This document shows positions 1-9,381 of a DNA stretch of 23,497 nt, one piece after another. The notes below the pieces were generated by a model. The model was not told where the DNA came from, ran no database searches, and was given only the letters and a program-made list of their open reading frames with translations. Every line of letters starts with the position of its first letter. Position 1 is the stretch's first letter. Location of the stretch: assembly GCF_000315625.1 (NCBI RefSeq), contig NW_005434474.1, positions 1,801 to 25,297 of the forward strand, given 5' to 3'. Origin of the DNA: Guillardia theta CCMP2712. Its lineage: Eukaryota; Cryptophyceae; Pyrenomonadales; Geminigeraceae. The translations under genes were made by a program, and so were the position numbers.

Positions 1-1705
1 GCCCTGACGGTGACGCTGCTTCCATGATGATCCTGTCGATGTCGCTGAGCTCCAGCCATCCAGCGCCTTGCTGCTGCCCTTGGGGCTCTTGGGCTTGCTC
101 CTCGCTGCTCGGGCTCCTCTCCTCCTCATGCTGAGGGTTGAGCTTAAAACCCACCGCTTCCAGCTTGACTTCCAGGATCCCTTCCAAGTAGAAGGGCATG
201 TCGTCCATCAAGCGTCGAGCCTCTGCCTTGGTCGCCAGGGAGAGAGCTATCAGGCTCCCATCCCAGCTGAGCGTGTCACGATCCTCCTCGACCTCGACGC
301 TGACCAGCTTGAGATTCATTCTTCTTGCTAACTCCAACATGGCTCGCTTGACTCTCGTGATCGATGTGTTACCTCCTCCGCACAGCGCTTCCATCTCCTT
401 CCTCGAGAAGCGGCCTGTGCTCATGCTTGACCTCGACTTGATCTGTACTCTGAAGCTGCTGTGCCTAGCTTGGTCTCTGTCACGAAGTACCTTCCTCTGC
501 TTAGCGATCTTTCCCCTCGGCACGAAAGTGTCTGCTGTGAGCTCGACTGCAAACGTCTCTCTGAGCTTGGCGTCGTCGCTGATGAGGGTGAGATGCACCC
601 CCTCCATCGCCTCGCTCTCTCTGAACGAGGCCAACGTCTGCTCGCAGCTGGTCAACGTCGGGCATGTTAGTACCCATTCCACTTCTCGCAGCTGCAGAGC
701 TCCAGTGCTTGCTCCAACAGCAACATACGTCTTCGGGCTCGGCCCCTTGCGACCTCTCTGCCCAGGACTCTGCACGAGCATGCCAGCAAGCGGTTGTACC
801 TCTGCGGCTGCAAGAGATTGCGAGACCAGCTGAAATCGATAAATCTGAGCGATCTCGGCCGTCGACATTCCTCCAAGAGCTAAGAGCTGTGATAGCTCGG
901 CAAGGCTCCCTCCCTTGCCCCAAGGTCCTCGCTTGGCTCGAAGCTTGAACGACCGGTCATGTGCAATGCTCACCTCTGTGGCTCGGAACGGTCTGCCGTC
1001 TATGCAGTATTCTCTCCTGCCTTCCCATAGCTCCATGGCTGCTTCATTCCGAAGGAAGGAGACGGTGACTGAGATGTCGTCTGCTCGTGCTATCTCAGGT
1101 CTGTAAGGTGCTTTCCACATGATGGCCTTGTCGACTCCATCGACTGAGTCTACGATGAGACCCAGCTCCATAAGCTTCGATTTCAACTTTTCTTCTTGTC
1201 GAACAAACATCGAGGAAATCCCTAGGAGAGTCATGGAGATGAAGGAGGTCCCCTCGGTGCCTTCGGTGCCGATGTATGTCTCGACATTCTGTTTCTTGGC
1301 CTCCTCCATCTGTTGAATAAACCATGCTCTCAACTCTGAGCTCCATGCGCTCAGAGAGTCTTCAAACAGGTCGCGTCTTGCCTGCCGACATGTCGAGCGG
1401 ATGGCTTCAGCGATAGCGTCGGGAGTGCATCCCCCCTCAGCTCTGCAAGCATAAGCTGTCCGACTATTCGGATAACGCTTGGTGAAGCTCTTCACCTTCT
1501 CGACGAGGTCGGCGGCCTCCTCGACGTGGCCTCCAGAGCGCTCTGCCTGCGTGTATTGGCATGATCTCCGATACAGCAGGTTGCGAACGCTCTCATCATA
1601 CTGTAGTACCATGCTTAGAAAGCTTTTTGAACGATACAAACCTCTTGCTCGCAGCTTCCACCGGTCCCCTTGCGCTCTCCCTACGCGCCGCAGGGCAGCA
1701 TGCTC
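1..1705 (-). CDS. Long unrecognised open reading frame, partial (3' end beyond window)
   Basis: The minus strand is open for 568 codons, from just below tandem TAG-TAA stops at 1706-1711 to the left edge. The first in-frame ATG is at 1612-1610 (MVLQYDESV). I do not recognise the product. Visible parts are an N-terminal helical stretch with QYDESVRNLLYRR, a coiled segment with QQMEEAKKQN and QEEKLKSKLMELG, a mixed segment with DDISVTVSFLRNE and YCIDGRPFRATEV, and a C-terminal half with EVEWVLTCP, RKEMEALCGGG and KAEARRLMDDMPFYLEG. It ends in a Glu/Gln-rich stretch near the edge. Broken copies of the same sequence lie at 1842-2400, 2475-2850 and 2985-3105, so it belongs to a repeated subtelomeric family. 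Homology to the copies continues upstream of the ATG, so the true start may lie further 5' or in another exon. The strand-switch segment is faintly reminiscent of the RNA-binding part of LINE ORF1 proteins, but this is only a guess. Confidence 0.6.
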
Positions 1706-1760
1706 TTACTAAGGGCCGGCTGCTCTTACTAAGGGCCGGCTCCTCTTACTAAGGGCCGGC
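1701..1760. repeat. Three tandem 20-bp units beside the telomeric array
   Basis: The unit TGCTCTTACTAAGGGCCGGC occurs three times head to tail at 1701, 1721 and 1741. The third copy has one change (TCCTC for TGCTC). The block abuts the CCCTAAA array at 1762 and supplies the tandem stop codons that close the reading frame of the neighbouring minus-strand ORF. It may be a subtelomeric satellite remnant. Confidence 0.9.
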
Positions 1761-1761
1761 T

Positions 1762-1841
1762 CCTAAACCCTAAACCCTAAACCCTACACCCTAAACCCTA
1801 AACCCTAAACCCTAAACCCTAAACCCTAAACCCTAAACCCT
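1762..1841. repeat. Interstitial telomeric array (CCCTAAA)n
   Basis: About eleven CCCTAAA units lie in uninterrupted register, with one variant unit (CCCTACA). Read on the minus strand this is TTTAGGG, the plant-type telomere repeat. The array runs directly into a truncated copy of the neighbouring gene family at 1842. Its polarity means that, when made, the chromosome end lay toward lower coordinates. Confidence 0.95.
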
Positions 1842-2400
1842 GTCCCAGGGTCCTCTCTTGGCTCGAATCTTGAAGGATCGATCGTGCACGATGCTCACAT
1901 GTACGGCAGCGAATGCTCGACCATCGATCGGAAGTTGAAGTCCTCTCTTCCCTGCCAGAGCTTCTCCGCTTGTGCATTGCGGAGGAAGGAAACAGTCACC
2001 GGGATCTCATCAGCACTCGCTATCTCGGGTCTATACGGAGCCGCTTCCACATGATCGCTTTACTCTCTTGCACTGAGTCTACGATCAGTCCGATCTCTTC
2101 GAATTTCTTCTTCAACTTCTCTTCATGGTTGACAAGGAAGTCACCTCGTTGCCTGCTGAGGCGGTGTATGTCTCGACCTTCTGCTTCTTGACTGTTAGGA
2201 AAACGCTTCGCGAAGCTCTTTATCCTCTCGACCAGGTCAGCTTCGAGGACCGAGGCATCCACAAGCTCGCCGGGCCTGCGTGTATTGGCATGATTTCCGA
2301 TACAGCATGTTGCGAACACTTTCATCATACTGAAGAACCATACTGAAAAAGCTATTGAAACTATACAAACCTCTTGCTCGCAGCTTCCTTCGCGCCCTGG
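1842..2400 (-). pseudogene. Broken copy 2 of the 1-1705 gene, truncated at the telomeric array
   Basis: Minus-strand translation in shifting frames gives counterparts of copy 1. They are MVLQYDESVRNMLYRKSCQY, then ADLVERIKSFAKRFPNSQ, then HEEKLKKKFEEIGLIVDSV, then IPVTVSFLRN and LWQGRED, and finally SFKIRAKRGPW. There are at least two frameshifts and a deletion of roughly 190 bp matching copy 1 at about 1276-1470. The copy stops after the GPW motif (copy 1 position about 915) and continues as TTTAGGG repeats, so the last third of the gene is missing. Sequence at 2400-2455 upstream of the copy also resembles that upstream of copy 3. Confidence 0.85.
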
Positions 2401-2455
2401 CGGCTTCCCCCGGCTACAGAGCGCGTGCAGCCATGATGCCTGGAATACCCGGCGC

Positions 2456-2474
2456 TCTAAACCCTAACCCTAAA
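2456..2474. repeat. Short degenerate telomeric stretch
   Basis: About two and a half CCCTAAA-type units, one shortened to CCCTAA, sit exactly where broken copy 3 ends. The polarity matches the 80-bp array at 1762-1841. Confidence 0.8.
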
Positions 2475-2850
2475 CCACTTTCAGCTTCTCCTCTTGGTTG
2501 ACATACACCGAAGATATCCCCAGGAGAGTCATGGAGATGAAGGAAGTCACCTCGTTGCCTGCTGTTGCGGTGTATGTCTAGACCTTCTGCTTCTTGGCTT
2601 CCTCCATTCTTGTAGAAGCTCAAGTCGTGCCTGCTGACACGTCGAGCGGCCCTCTGCGATAGCGTCGGGGGTGCATCCCTCCACAGCTTCATGAATCTCG
2701 ACCAGATCAGCTTTCGACCAGATCAGCTTCCGACGGAGGACCAAGGCATCCACAAGCTCGCCCTGCGTGTATTGGCATGACTCTGGCCGATGACGATCTC
2801 TTGCTTGCAGCTTCCTTGGCGCCCTCGCCCGGCGGCTTCCCCTACACCTG
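2475..2850 (-). pseudogene. Broken copy 3 of the 1-1705 gene
   Basis: The minus strand carries recognisable pieces of the same protein in several frames: GELVDALVL, ADLVEIHEAVEGCTPDAIAE, RSTCQQA and, after a shift, a segment matching the copy 1 region around 1180-1260 (vicinity of the LLGISS motif). A short direct duplication of ACCAGATCAGCTT is visible at about 2701-2725. The copy ends at the telomeric stretch 2456-2474, at a point matching copy 1 position about 1180. Frameshifts and an in-frame stop make it non-coding. Confidence 0.75.
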
Positions 2851-2984
2851 GCGTGGAGCCATTGAGTGCCTGAAATAACCGGGCGCCTCACTCGAAGTTT
2901 CCCGGCGAGTAGAAGCGCCGAGATCGGCTTGCCAGGCCCATCAACCTCCTCCTCTGAGGGTCGCGGCCGGGCCCTGCTGCCAGG

Positions 2985-3105
2985 CCCTGACGGCAACGCT
3001 GCTAAGTTCCATGCCGGTGACCTAGGCTCCGTCTTCCATCAGAGTCAGGCGTCGAGCCTCTTCTTTAGTCGCTACGGAGAGAGATGTCAGGCTCCCACCT
3101 GGCGG
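2985..3105 (-). pseudogene. Fragment of the same gene family (copy 4)
   Basis: Bases from 2985 match window bases 1-21 closely (GCCCTGACGG followed by ACGCTGCT). Bases 3040-3100 match about 195-262, giving SLTSLSVATKEEARRL on the minus strand against SLIALSLATKAEARRL in copy 1. The intervening ~165 bp are missing. Degenerate CCTAAA units follow at 3118-3139. Confidence 0.7.
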
Positions 3106-3117
3106 CCGGCGCACAGT

Positions 3118-3139
3118 CCTAAATCCTAAACTCTAAATC
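3118..3139. repeat. Degenerate telomeric-like units
   Basis: Three diverged CCTAAA/CTCTAAA units follow gene-family copy 4. They have the same polarity as the other telomeric stretches in this block, but the match is weak. Confidence 0.5.
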
Positions 3140-3719
3140 TTGGAGTCCACGGGCCACTGAGTGCCGGGCCGAGTTCGACCCACTGTCATGTGTCGCTTCA
3201 AGTTTAGTTCAATTAGGCTTTACACCAAACTAAACCATGGGTCCCAACCTGCGCCTTGCGATCCGGCCGTCGCCATATAATGCACCAGTGCCCCTATCTC
3301 CTTCTTTCATAGACCCCCTACCCTCCGACTCACTCCTTCACCACCCACCCTACTGCCTACCAACGAGCCCCCTACTCGTGAGTACCATGAAAAGAATAAC
3401 AATAATGTGGGGACGTGGAGCATGCCAGGGTGGACAAGGACAGGGGTGGGGGTTATGTGATGAAGGACCGGTGGTATAGGATGTCTTGGATCTTGAGATC
3501 AACAAGAGGGGGTGGTGAAGATTGAACAGGCAAACAAGGGGTGGTGGAGAAGCGACCGCCAGGTGCGCGAGGCGAGGATGGTTGGTGTGCCGGAGAATGG
3601 CATCGATGCCTCGGAGAGAGGAGGAGAGGAGGGGGGCTAAGAACACGTGAGACGGGCTGTTAGAGCATGATTCCAAACTTGTGCATGCTTCAGGATTTGA
3701 TCTGATGTAACTGGCAGCA
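3140..3719. other. Spacer upstream of gene A
   Basis: No gene can be supported here. The stretch is pyrimidine-rich in its first half and purine-rich in the second. It must hold the promoter and 5' UTR of the gene starting at 3720, but I see no convincing TATA or other promoter element. Confidence 0.4.
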
Positions 3720-6311
3720 ATGAATAACTGGATCGTGCTTTTGAGCTTGCTGATATGCTCGCAACACACCGCAAACGGGAATTATCTGAACGAGGTGAAC
3801 CTTCTTCAAGAGCGAAACGATTGTCTGTTGAACAATGGCTACCATAGTGGTCAGTCCAAGGAAATCAGGTTTCTGTCAACCCAGGAACTGTCACGAAATG
3901 TGATCCAACCATGGTACAGTATGAGTCACATCATGTTGGAAGCTTGTCTCGCTAACTGAAATTCCTCAGGATTATTTTCCTTATAAAGCAACAGTGAACT
4001 TTGCTAAATTCAAGATCGAGTATTTCAAGACGTACAAGGTAGATATCGTAGTTCGAGCCGGCTAATTGTTGCCCTCTTATCCAAACTCGCAAGGTTGTGA
4101 CCAACACTCAAGCTAACCTCAAGTATGTCCTGTATCAATCTGGATGCCCCAAGTACCTGTTCAGTTGCTTAGAAACTCAAGCCTGACGCTAACGCAGGCC
4201 TCCTGCTGCCGACGCTAATGTTTGAATGCCTAAACCCTTAGCTTGCTGTTGTAAGTAAATCATGTGCAGGATGTTGCTGGAGCCTTTCAAATCCCTTTGA
4301 GTAGAGTGTATGTGGATTCATCGACCTACTTCGGAGATTTGGAGCTCATGGGTATTGCATGAAATTCTTGTATCTCAATGCATGTGATGCTTTGGATGAA
4401 GGTGAACGACTTGCAATCCGACTTGTCAATGGCGAGTACACGGACAACCCCTGCATGTGGAGACAGGTGCTGGGTCGCATTCGGTTTCCATCAATCTGAT
4501 ATGATTGTATGACAGCTCGATTCAAAGTGGACTGTCAATTTGCCTTATGGAGAGCTATGGACGTCTGCTTCAGGGTTCGATCTTGGTGCGTCGCCTGTGG
4601 TCGTGAGCTGATTCTCGCTTTGTCAAGATTCTACTCGCTCGACAACACTACGCTCGTCGCATTGACATCTGCAAACAAACTCAACTTGCAAGCGTCTTTT
4701 TGCACCGACCCTTCCAACAAACCGGCAAGTCTTCCAAATATTTGAATGTTTCTAGATGACAGAGAACCAGAATCCCATCGTCGTGAGCGACATTTACGAA
4801 ACAACGTACTACGCAGCAAGTAATCGAATCCCTTGCTACGCAACGTTTGTCAAATTGAAATGGTGAATTCTCTTGGAAACAGATGAATGGATCAAGTTTT
4901 TTGCAGCATTCTTCAACAGGGAGATGTCGGTGCAAAGCTTTGCTGATGCAGTCCGTCAAAGGTTGTTGTTTCTCCGTCATATCCTCTACTGAGCTTCTCC
5001 AGATGGGTCTGCAATTCCAAAGCAGTTCAAACCCAATCGGTTCAGAAGAAGATGCTCTTTCTCTATTATTGGACCACATTCTACAACAACAGTAATCCAG
5101 CATGGATTACCTACAAAGGCTGGGAAGTGAAATCATGCAAAGAAGGTAGGATTTTTATCAAGGAATCACAACTGACTGGTGTTTCAGAATATCGTTATTG
5201 TGAATTGTTTCAGGCTGCTGGAGTGATTCCAATCAACAATGATACCTCTACTCTGCCGGTGGATTCATCGCTCCTGTGAAAGTCCCAACTGCCTATTGAT
5301 GATTTTAAGTAGGTTGCTAATGCTGTCACCAAGATTGCTGGTCAGGATTACCAGGCTGTACCAGATCAGTCAATCATCCAATACGCGAAAGAAGCAGATA
5401 TCATTTTATTCATGAACCCCTGGTATACCCGTATTTTCATGTGAACAGGCCTCTGATTTCCGATACTTCAGGTGTGACCCCACAGCCGGTAAGTTTGACT
5501 CAGAAAGAAGACAGCTGAAAAGGCACCCACTGCTTTGCCTGATCTTGTTGTTTGATAGGCACTCAGTGCGTTCAAGGATTCATAGATATTTTCAACAAGC
5601 TTTCGGTGACATTATCGAGCATAAGACTCTCTTACATTCTTCTGATAAGGATTGCTTCTAGGGAATCCCAGCGGTCAACAACAAGCAGGTGCTCAACGAT
5701 TGAAGTTGGCTCGAGGCTTGTGGTGACTAGCAGACAGGTCTTCCATCTGTCTCGAGTCACTGACCCCATGGGAGGAACCAAAGAGGAATCCGGTGACTGA
5801 CACTGATCAGCAGCAGCCTGTATCTGACATGCAGCGCAGAGGGACAGCTGCAACCGGATGCTCTTCTGAAGGACATCATCAAGGTCAGCCAAGGAGGTTT
5901 GCCCTCAACCGAACATCACCATAGCTGCAGATGGCCTACCCCAGACTCCTCCCCAACTACCAGTTCACGTTTGCTCTCAACTTGTATGACTCGATCAAGA
6001 ATGGCAATCTTGACTGCACGGTGAGGATGGAGGGTTATTTCACTTGCTCTACTAGCCGCTCACGGTCCCTCTCAGTCTACCCCTTACGCCCTCGGATGTC
6101 CTGTTAGTGGCTCCGCACTTGCAGCTCAATGCAACAACCTCACCCATGTCTACGTGAGTCTTGGACCGGACGGTAGACCATGACACGTTTGTTGGTGAGG
6201 CGGCACTGAAAGTCTCCAACAGCATGCTTGAGCGGAGCCTCCCGAGCCTCTGAGACCCTCTCGCTCGCACTTGTGACTCTCATCAGCCTCCTCCTCATCA
6301 GAGTAGCCTAG
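3720..6311 (+). CDS. Gene A: secreted, C-terminally anchored periplasmic-binding-protein-like protein (22 exons)
   Basis: Joining 22 exons gives 505 codons plus TAG with every splice phase closing. Exons: 3720-3794, 3848-3913, 3970-4038, 4094-4152, 4198-4219, 4270-4351, 4402-4466, 4516-4574, 4628-4724, 4771-4819, 4883-4961, 5003-5145, 5188-5258, 5313-5422, 5472-5488, 5559-5605, 5662-5688, 5738-5792, 5840-5883, 5925-6020, 6076-6172, 6223-6311. Introns are 41-70 nt, GT-AG except intron 9 (GC-AG). Residues 1-20 form a signal peptide (MNNWIVLLSLL core). The body resembles the FhuD/BtuF-type binding fold (Peripla_BP_2): DYFPYKATV, KYVLYQSGC, STYFGDLELMGE, IVVSDIYE, NEWIKFFAAFFNRE, ITYKGWEV, GQLQPDALLKDIIK. 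The last ~20 residues are hydrophobic (LALVTLISLLLIRVA), fitting a GPI signal or membrane anchor. At least nine cysteines are shared with gene B. By analogy with diatom FBP1 it may capture siderophore-iron; the ligand is inferred, not seen. Confidence 0.85.
4725..4770 (+). other. GC-AG intron in gene A
   Basis: The donor is GCAAGT rather than GTAAGT, the strong consensus form of the known minor GC-AG class. Splicing here joins CTDPSNKP to NPIVVSDI in frame. The aligned intron of gene B has an ordinary GT donor. Confidence 0.75.
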
Positions 6312-6412
6312 AGGGAGGATGGTGAACAGCGAGGTAGGAGAGTCGATGAACTTCAAACACGCGGACTCGCGTTAGTTACAATGAAATATTCGAACCCTCA
6401 AAACTGTCGCTC
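6312..6412. other. 101-bp gap between convergent genes A and B
   Basis: The two stop codons are 101 bp apart and face each other, so the 3' UTRs and poly(A) sites probably overlap or interleave. No AATAAA is obvious in either direction. Confidence 0.7.
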
Positions 6413-9013
6413 CTAATGCTTCAACGCCAGCAAGAAAGACATGACGCATGCAAGGGCCGTGACAAGCATAGTAGAAGAGGGGCTGGACGCGGAGCTGAAA
6501 ACAAGATCTGCGACCATCAGATGAGTACATCGCAAGCTGACCAGGCAAAAGTGTCACCTTCATTAGAAAGCTTCACCGTCGCACTCAAGTCTGTGCATTT
6601 CGCGATGAGTTCCTTGCCTGTCATGGGGCATCCAAGCTGCGTGGGGACATTCTAGCAACGATAATGATTGACAGTCACAGCAAAGAAAGGTCACCGCGCA
6701 GTCCAAAGAGCCAGACTTGACAGAGTCTAACAGATTCCTCATGAACACAAACTCATGCTTCGGCACTTTGTCAGGATACACGCTCTGTTGCGGGAGTTAT
6801 AAAAGCGGGACGAGAGGGTCTGGACAAGCACCGACCTTAATGACATCCAAGAGCAAGGCATCAGGCTGCAGCTGTCCTCCAGCCAACCATTCAGTGCCAC
6901 CCGATGGGTCAGCCTTCCTTCCAAAGTCGAAGACCTAAAAGCTTATCAGCATAAAGTTCGTCAATAAGCTTTGCAAAACCATTTTGTTATCTACGGCAGG
7001 GATGCCCTGGATGCAACTTTCAGTTTCGAATACGATTGAAAGCAAGCGCATTACTTTCAAGTTGTTGAAGAAAGAGACATATTCAGCAATACAATCGTAT
7101 CCTGATGCAAGCGTTAGGAGAATTACTTCCTTAGCGAAAGTAATGAAAACCCGGCGTTGAGCAGCTGCAAAAAAGGGTAGGACAACAAGTCAGCAAAGTT
7201 TATCGTTCACGTGGGAAAGTCTCTCACAAAGAACTCTCGAGCACAATCACGTCAACATTCTTCGCAAACTCAATGAGCTTCGAGTTTTCAATCGCTTGGT
7301 ATCCCTTGCCGTAAACACTTGGTGTCGAACCCTTCGAAGTCCTTTAGTCGCAAACTTCATTTCAAGTCATTCACCGCTAGTGCACTGGTGTCACTGTTGA
7401 CTGCGATAGCTCCTGCGGCCTTGACAAGCTCGCAATATCGGGTATCTGAGATTTCTGTCAACTACAAACGATCAAACAACAACTCACAGGAGGTAGAAGG
7501 ATCACAGGTCTTGACCTCCCATCCTTTGTAAGTGCCGTATGCCCTACAGACAAGAAAAACAAACTATCACAAGAAGAAATCCAAAGCAGACAAAGAGAGT
7601 TACGGGTATGCTTCTTTCCAATACGATACGAAAAGAACTCTCTTCTTGTCCTGGATGGACATTGCAAACTCGGAGCTGGTAACCCATCTGCAACATTGAA
7701 TTCAGAACGAAAAAAAGCAACTGTACTGAATCCTGCACCTCTGTCGAGTAGTGTCAGCGAATTGGCCAACAATAGCCTCACGATTGAAGAAGACAGAAAA
7801 GTATTCGATCCATTCCCCTGCAACGAGTTATTCAAAAATCTGAACTTTGATTATCTGAATCTTCTAGGTGTTCACCAGCTGCATAAAAGTTATTTTCCGA
7901 GATATCGCTAACCATGATGGGATTCTGCAGGAGTGATTCAGTCACTTCATATGACAACAAATACATTCGATACCTTGCATACCAATCCAGTTGTACAGAA
8001 CGAACCCTCGATTTTAAGGGCATTCAACGCTTCATTAGGTACTTGCACATCTATCTTCTTTTCAATATGCCAACCAAGACATTGTTTTGACTTACTTGGA
8101 GTGGTCGCATTATTATCTGTGTCTTTGAGATCACAATATCTGTGAGTTGAGATACGTGAGGAGACTAATTCCTGTCCGAAAAAGCCGAATCTACCCTAAT
8201 GTGGACGAGCACCAATTGGTGAAGGGAGCATTCTTAGTCCATCCATCTGATACCTGAATGGACTGGTGTCAGTAAGATGAAATGACGAAACGAAAAGATA
8301 TTCCTGTCTATGCAAACAAGGGCTTGAGCTGTACAGACCATTGATGATGCGCATTGACGATCTCTCACCTATCAATGTGCATGAGTGAAGGATGTCGTCA
8401 CAACAACGCGGCTACCCATCAATTCCATGAATCCAAAGTATGTCGACGAGCTCATGTAAACCTTTGAAAGAGGGATTTCGAATACACCATCGATGTCCTG
8501 TTTCACTCCTCAGCTCATTTCTCAGGCGATCAAAAAGTCGACCTGGCCATCTGCTGCTGCAGGTCTGATCGCCAAACGCAATTCTCATGTCGAAACATGA
8601 CAATCAATGAATGAAATACCTGCTACACCCTCGCTGATAGAGGACGTACTTCTTGTTCAAAACCTTGTTTTCAACGATCTGGCGAGCATCTCAACATTTG
8701 AAGAGAGTAGATGAATTTACCTTGTACGTATTCTTGTAGGTGATGCCATATTTGGCAAACAAGGGTGCAACCTTGTCCGGGAATTGATCCTAAGGCAAAC
8801 TCAATCCAGAAGTGAAGAGACCGGGGTATGGGACTTACAACATTCTCGTTACAAGAGGAGACGGTTCCAACAGATACTTTGTAGCCGTTGTCGTATGTCC
8901 ACTATGCATGAATTCACAACGAGACATTCACAATGTGACGATTTGACCTGATTGATAGAATTCCCTGCCGAAAGGGATATGGTTCCCACAAGGATTAAAG
9001 CAGCGAATCTCAT
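6413..9013 (-). CDS. Gene B: paralogue of gene A (23 exons)
   Basis: Splicing 23 exons gives 489 codons plus TAG. Exons, 5' to 3': 9013-8948, 8901-8839, 8789-8721, 8663-8620, 8564-8543, 8497-8416, 8368-8304, 8253-8195, 8139-8096, 8029-7983, 7924-7876, 7817-7739, 7687-7604, 7543-7488, 7445-7375, 7331-7228, 7164-7151, 7101-7055, 7006-6980, 6934-6836, 6784-6695, 6651-6558, 6507-6413. It aligns with gene A nearly end to end: DQFPDKVAPLFAKYG, KYVLYQRGC, STYFGFMELMGE, IMVSDISE, GEWIEYFSVFFNRE, TYKGWEVKTC, GGQLQPDALLLDVIK and LGCPMTG. The N-terminus is a signal peptide (MRFAALILVGTISLSAG). The tail TMLVTALACVMSFLLALKH is hydrophobic, as in A. One intron (8303-8254) starts GA instead of GT. If that donor fails, B is a pseudogene; otherwise it is intact. 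The function is inferred as for A. Confidence 0.82.
8254..8303 (-). other. Apparent GA-AG intron in gene B
   Basis: Removing these 50 nt joins LHRQ to VSDGWTKN, matching gene A (MWRQ to LDSKWTVN) at the same phase. Retaining them shifts the frame. The donor reads CAG|GAATAT; no GT lies close enough to substitute. It is either a tolerated non-canonical donor, a point mutation or a sequence error. Confidence 0.65.
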
Positions 9014-9165
9014 TCTTGTTGCAGGAAACGTTTCAGTTCATGTCAGCATGATTTGGCACACTTGAATCGACAATCAAGACGTTTTGGCTCACTGTGATGC
9101 TCGGCTACTAAGCGTGTTTGCTGCTATTACACACTCACTCTCATGCATAGAAAAGTTTTTCTTGT

Positions 9166-9231
9166 TCTGCTCTGCTCTGCTCTGCTCTGCTCTGCTCTGC
9201 TCTGCTCTGTTCTGTTCTGTTCTGTTCTGCT
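9166..9231. repeat. TCTGC/TCTGT pentanucleotide microsatellite
   Basis: About thirteen tandem 5-bp units lie here. The early units are TCTGC and three later ones TCTGT. A few AAGC units follow at 9236-9249. It lies about 150 bp upstream of gene B's start. Confidence 0.9.
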
Positions 9232-9341
9232 CAATCAAGCAAGCAAGCATTTTTCTGACTTTCCTGTCCTCGTCAATCCATCTCCATTGGCGTGTTGATA
9301 TCGCGCAAAAATCCATTTCGCTCCACCCTCCCTCCCACCCT

Positions 9342-9381
9342 CCCTACCTACCTACCTACCTACCTACCTACCTACCTACCT
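9342..9381. repeat. (CCTA)n microsatellite
   Basis: About ten CCTA/ACCT units lie between pyrimidine-rich flanks. The threonine/leucine-rich reading frames across them are repeat artefacts. Confidence 0.9.

Noticed and set aside
198-833. 211-codon plus-strand frame
   Set aside because: Shadow of the longer, better-composed minus-strand frame at 1-1705, which is also conserved in broken copies.
3350-3769. 139-codon minus-strand frame
   Set aside because: It overlaps the start of gene A and has biased Ser/Pro/His composition from low-complexity sequence.
8296-8303. Possible U12-type donor (ATATCTTT) in the GA-AG intron
   Set aside because: The match to ATATCCTTT is imperfect and would shift the exon border by two bases, and no U12 branch point or AC end is placed correctly.
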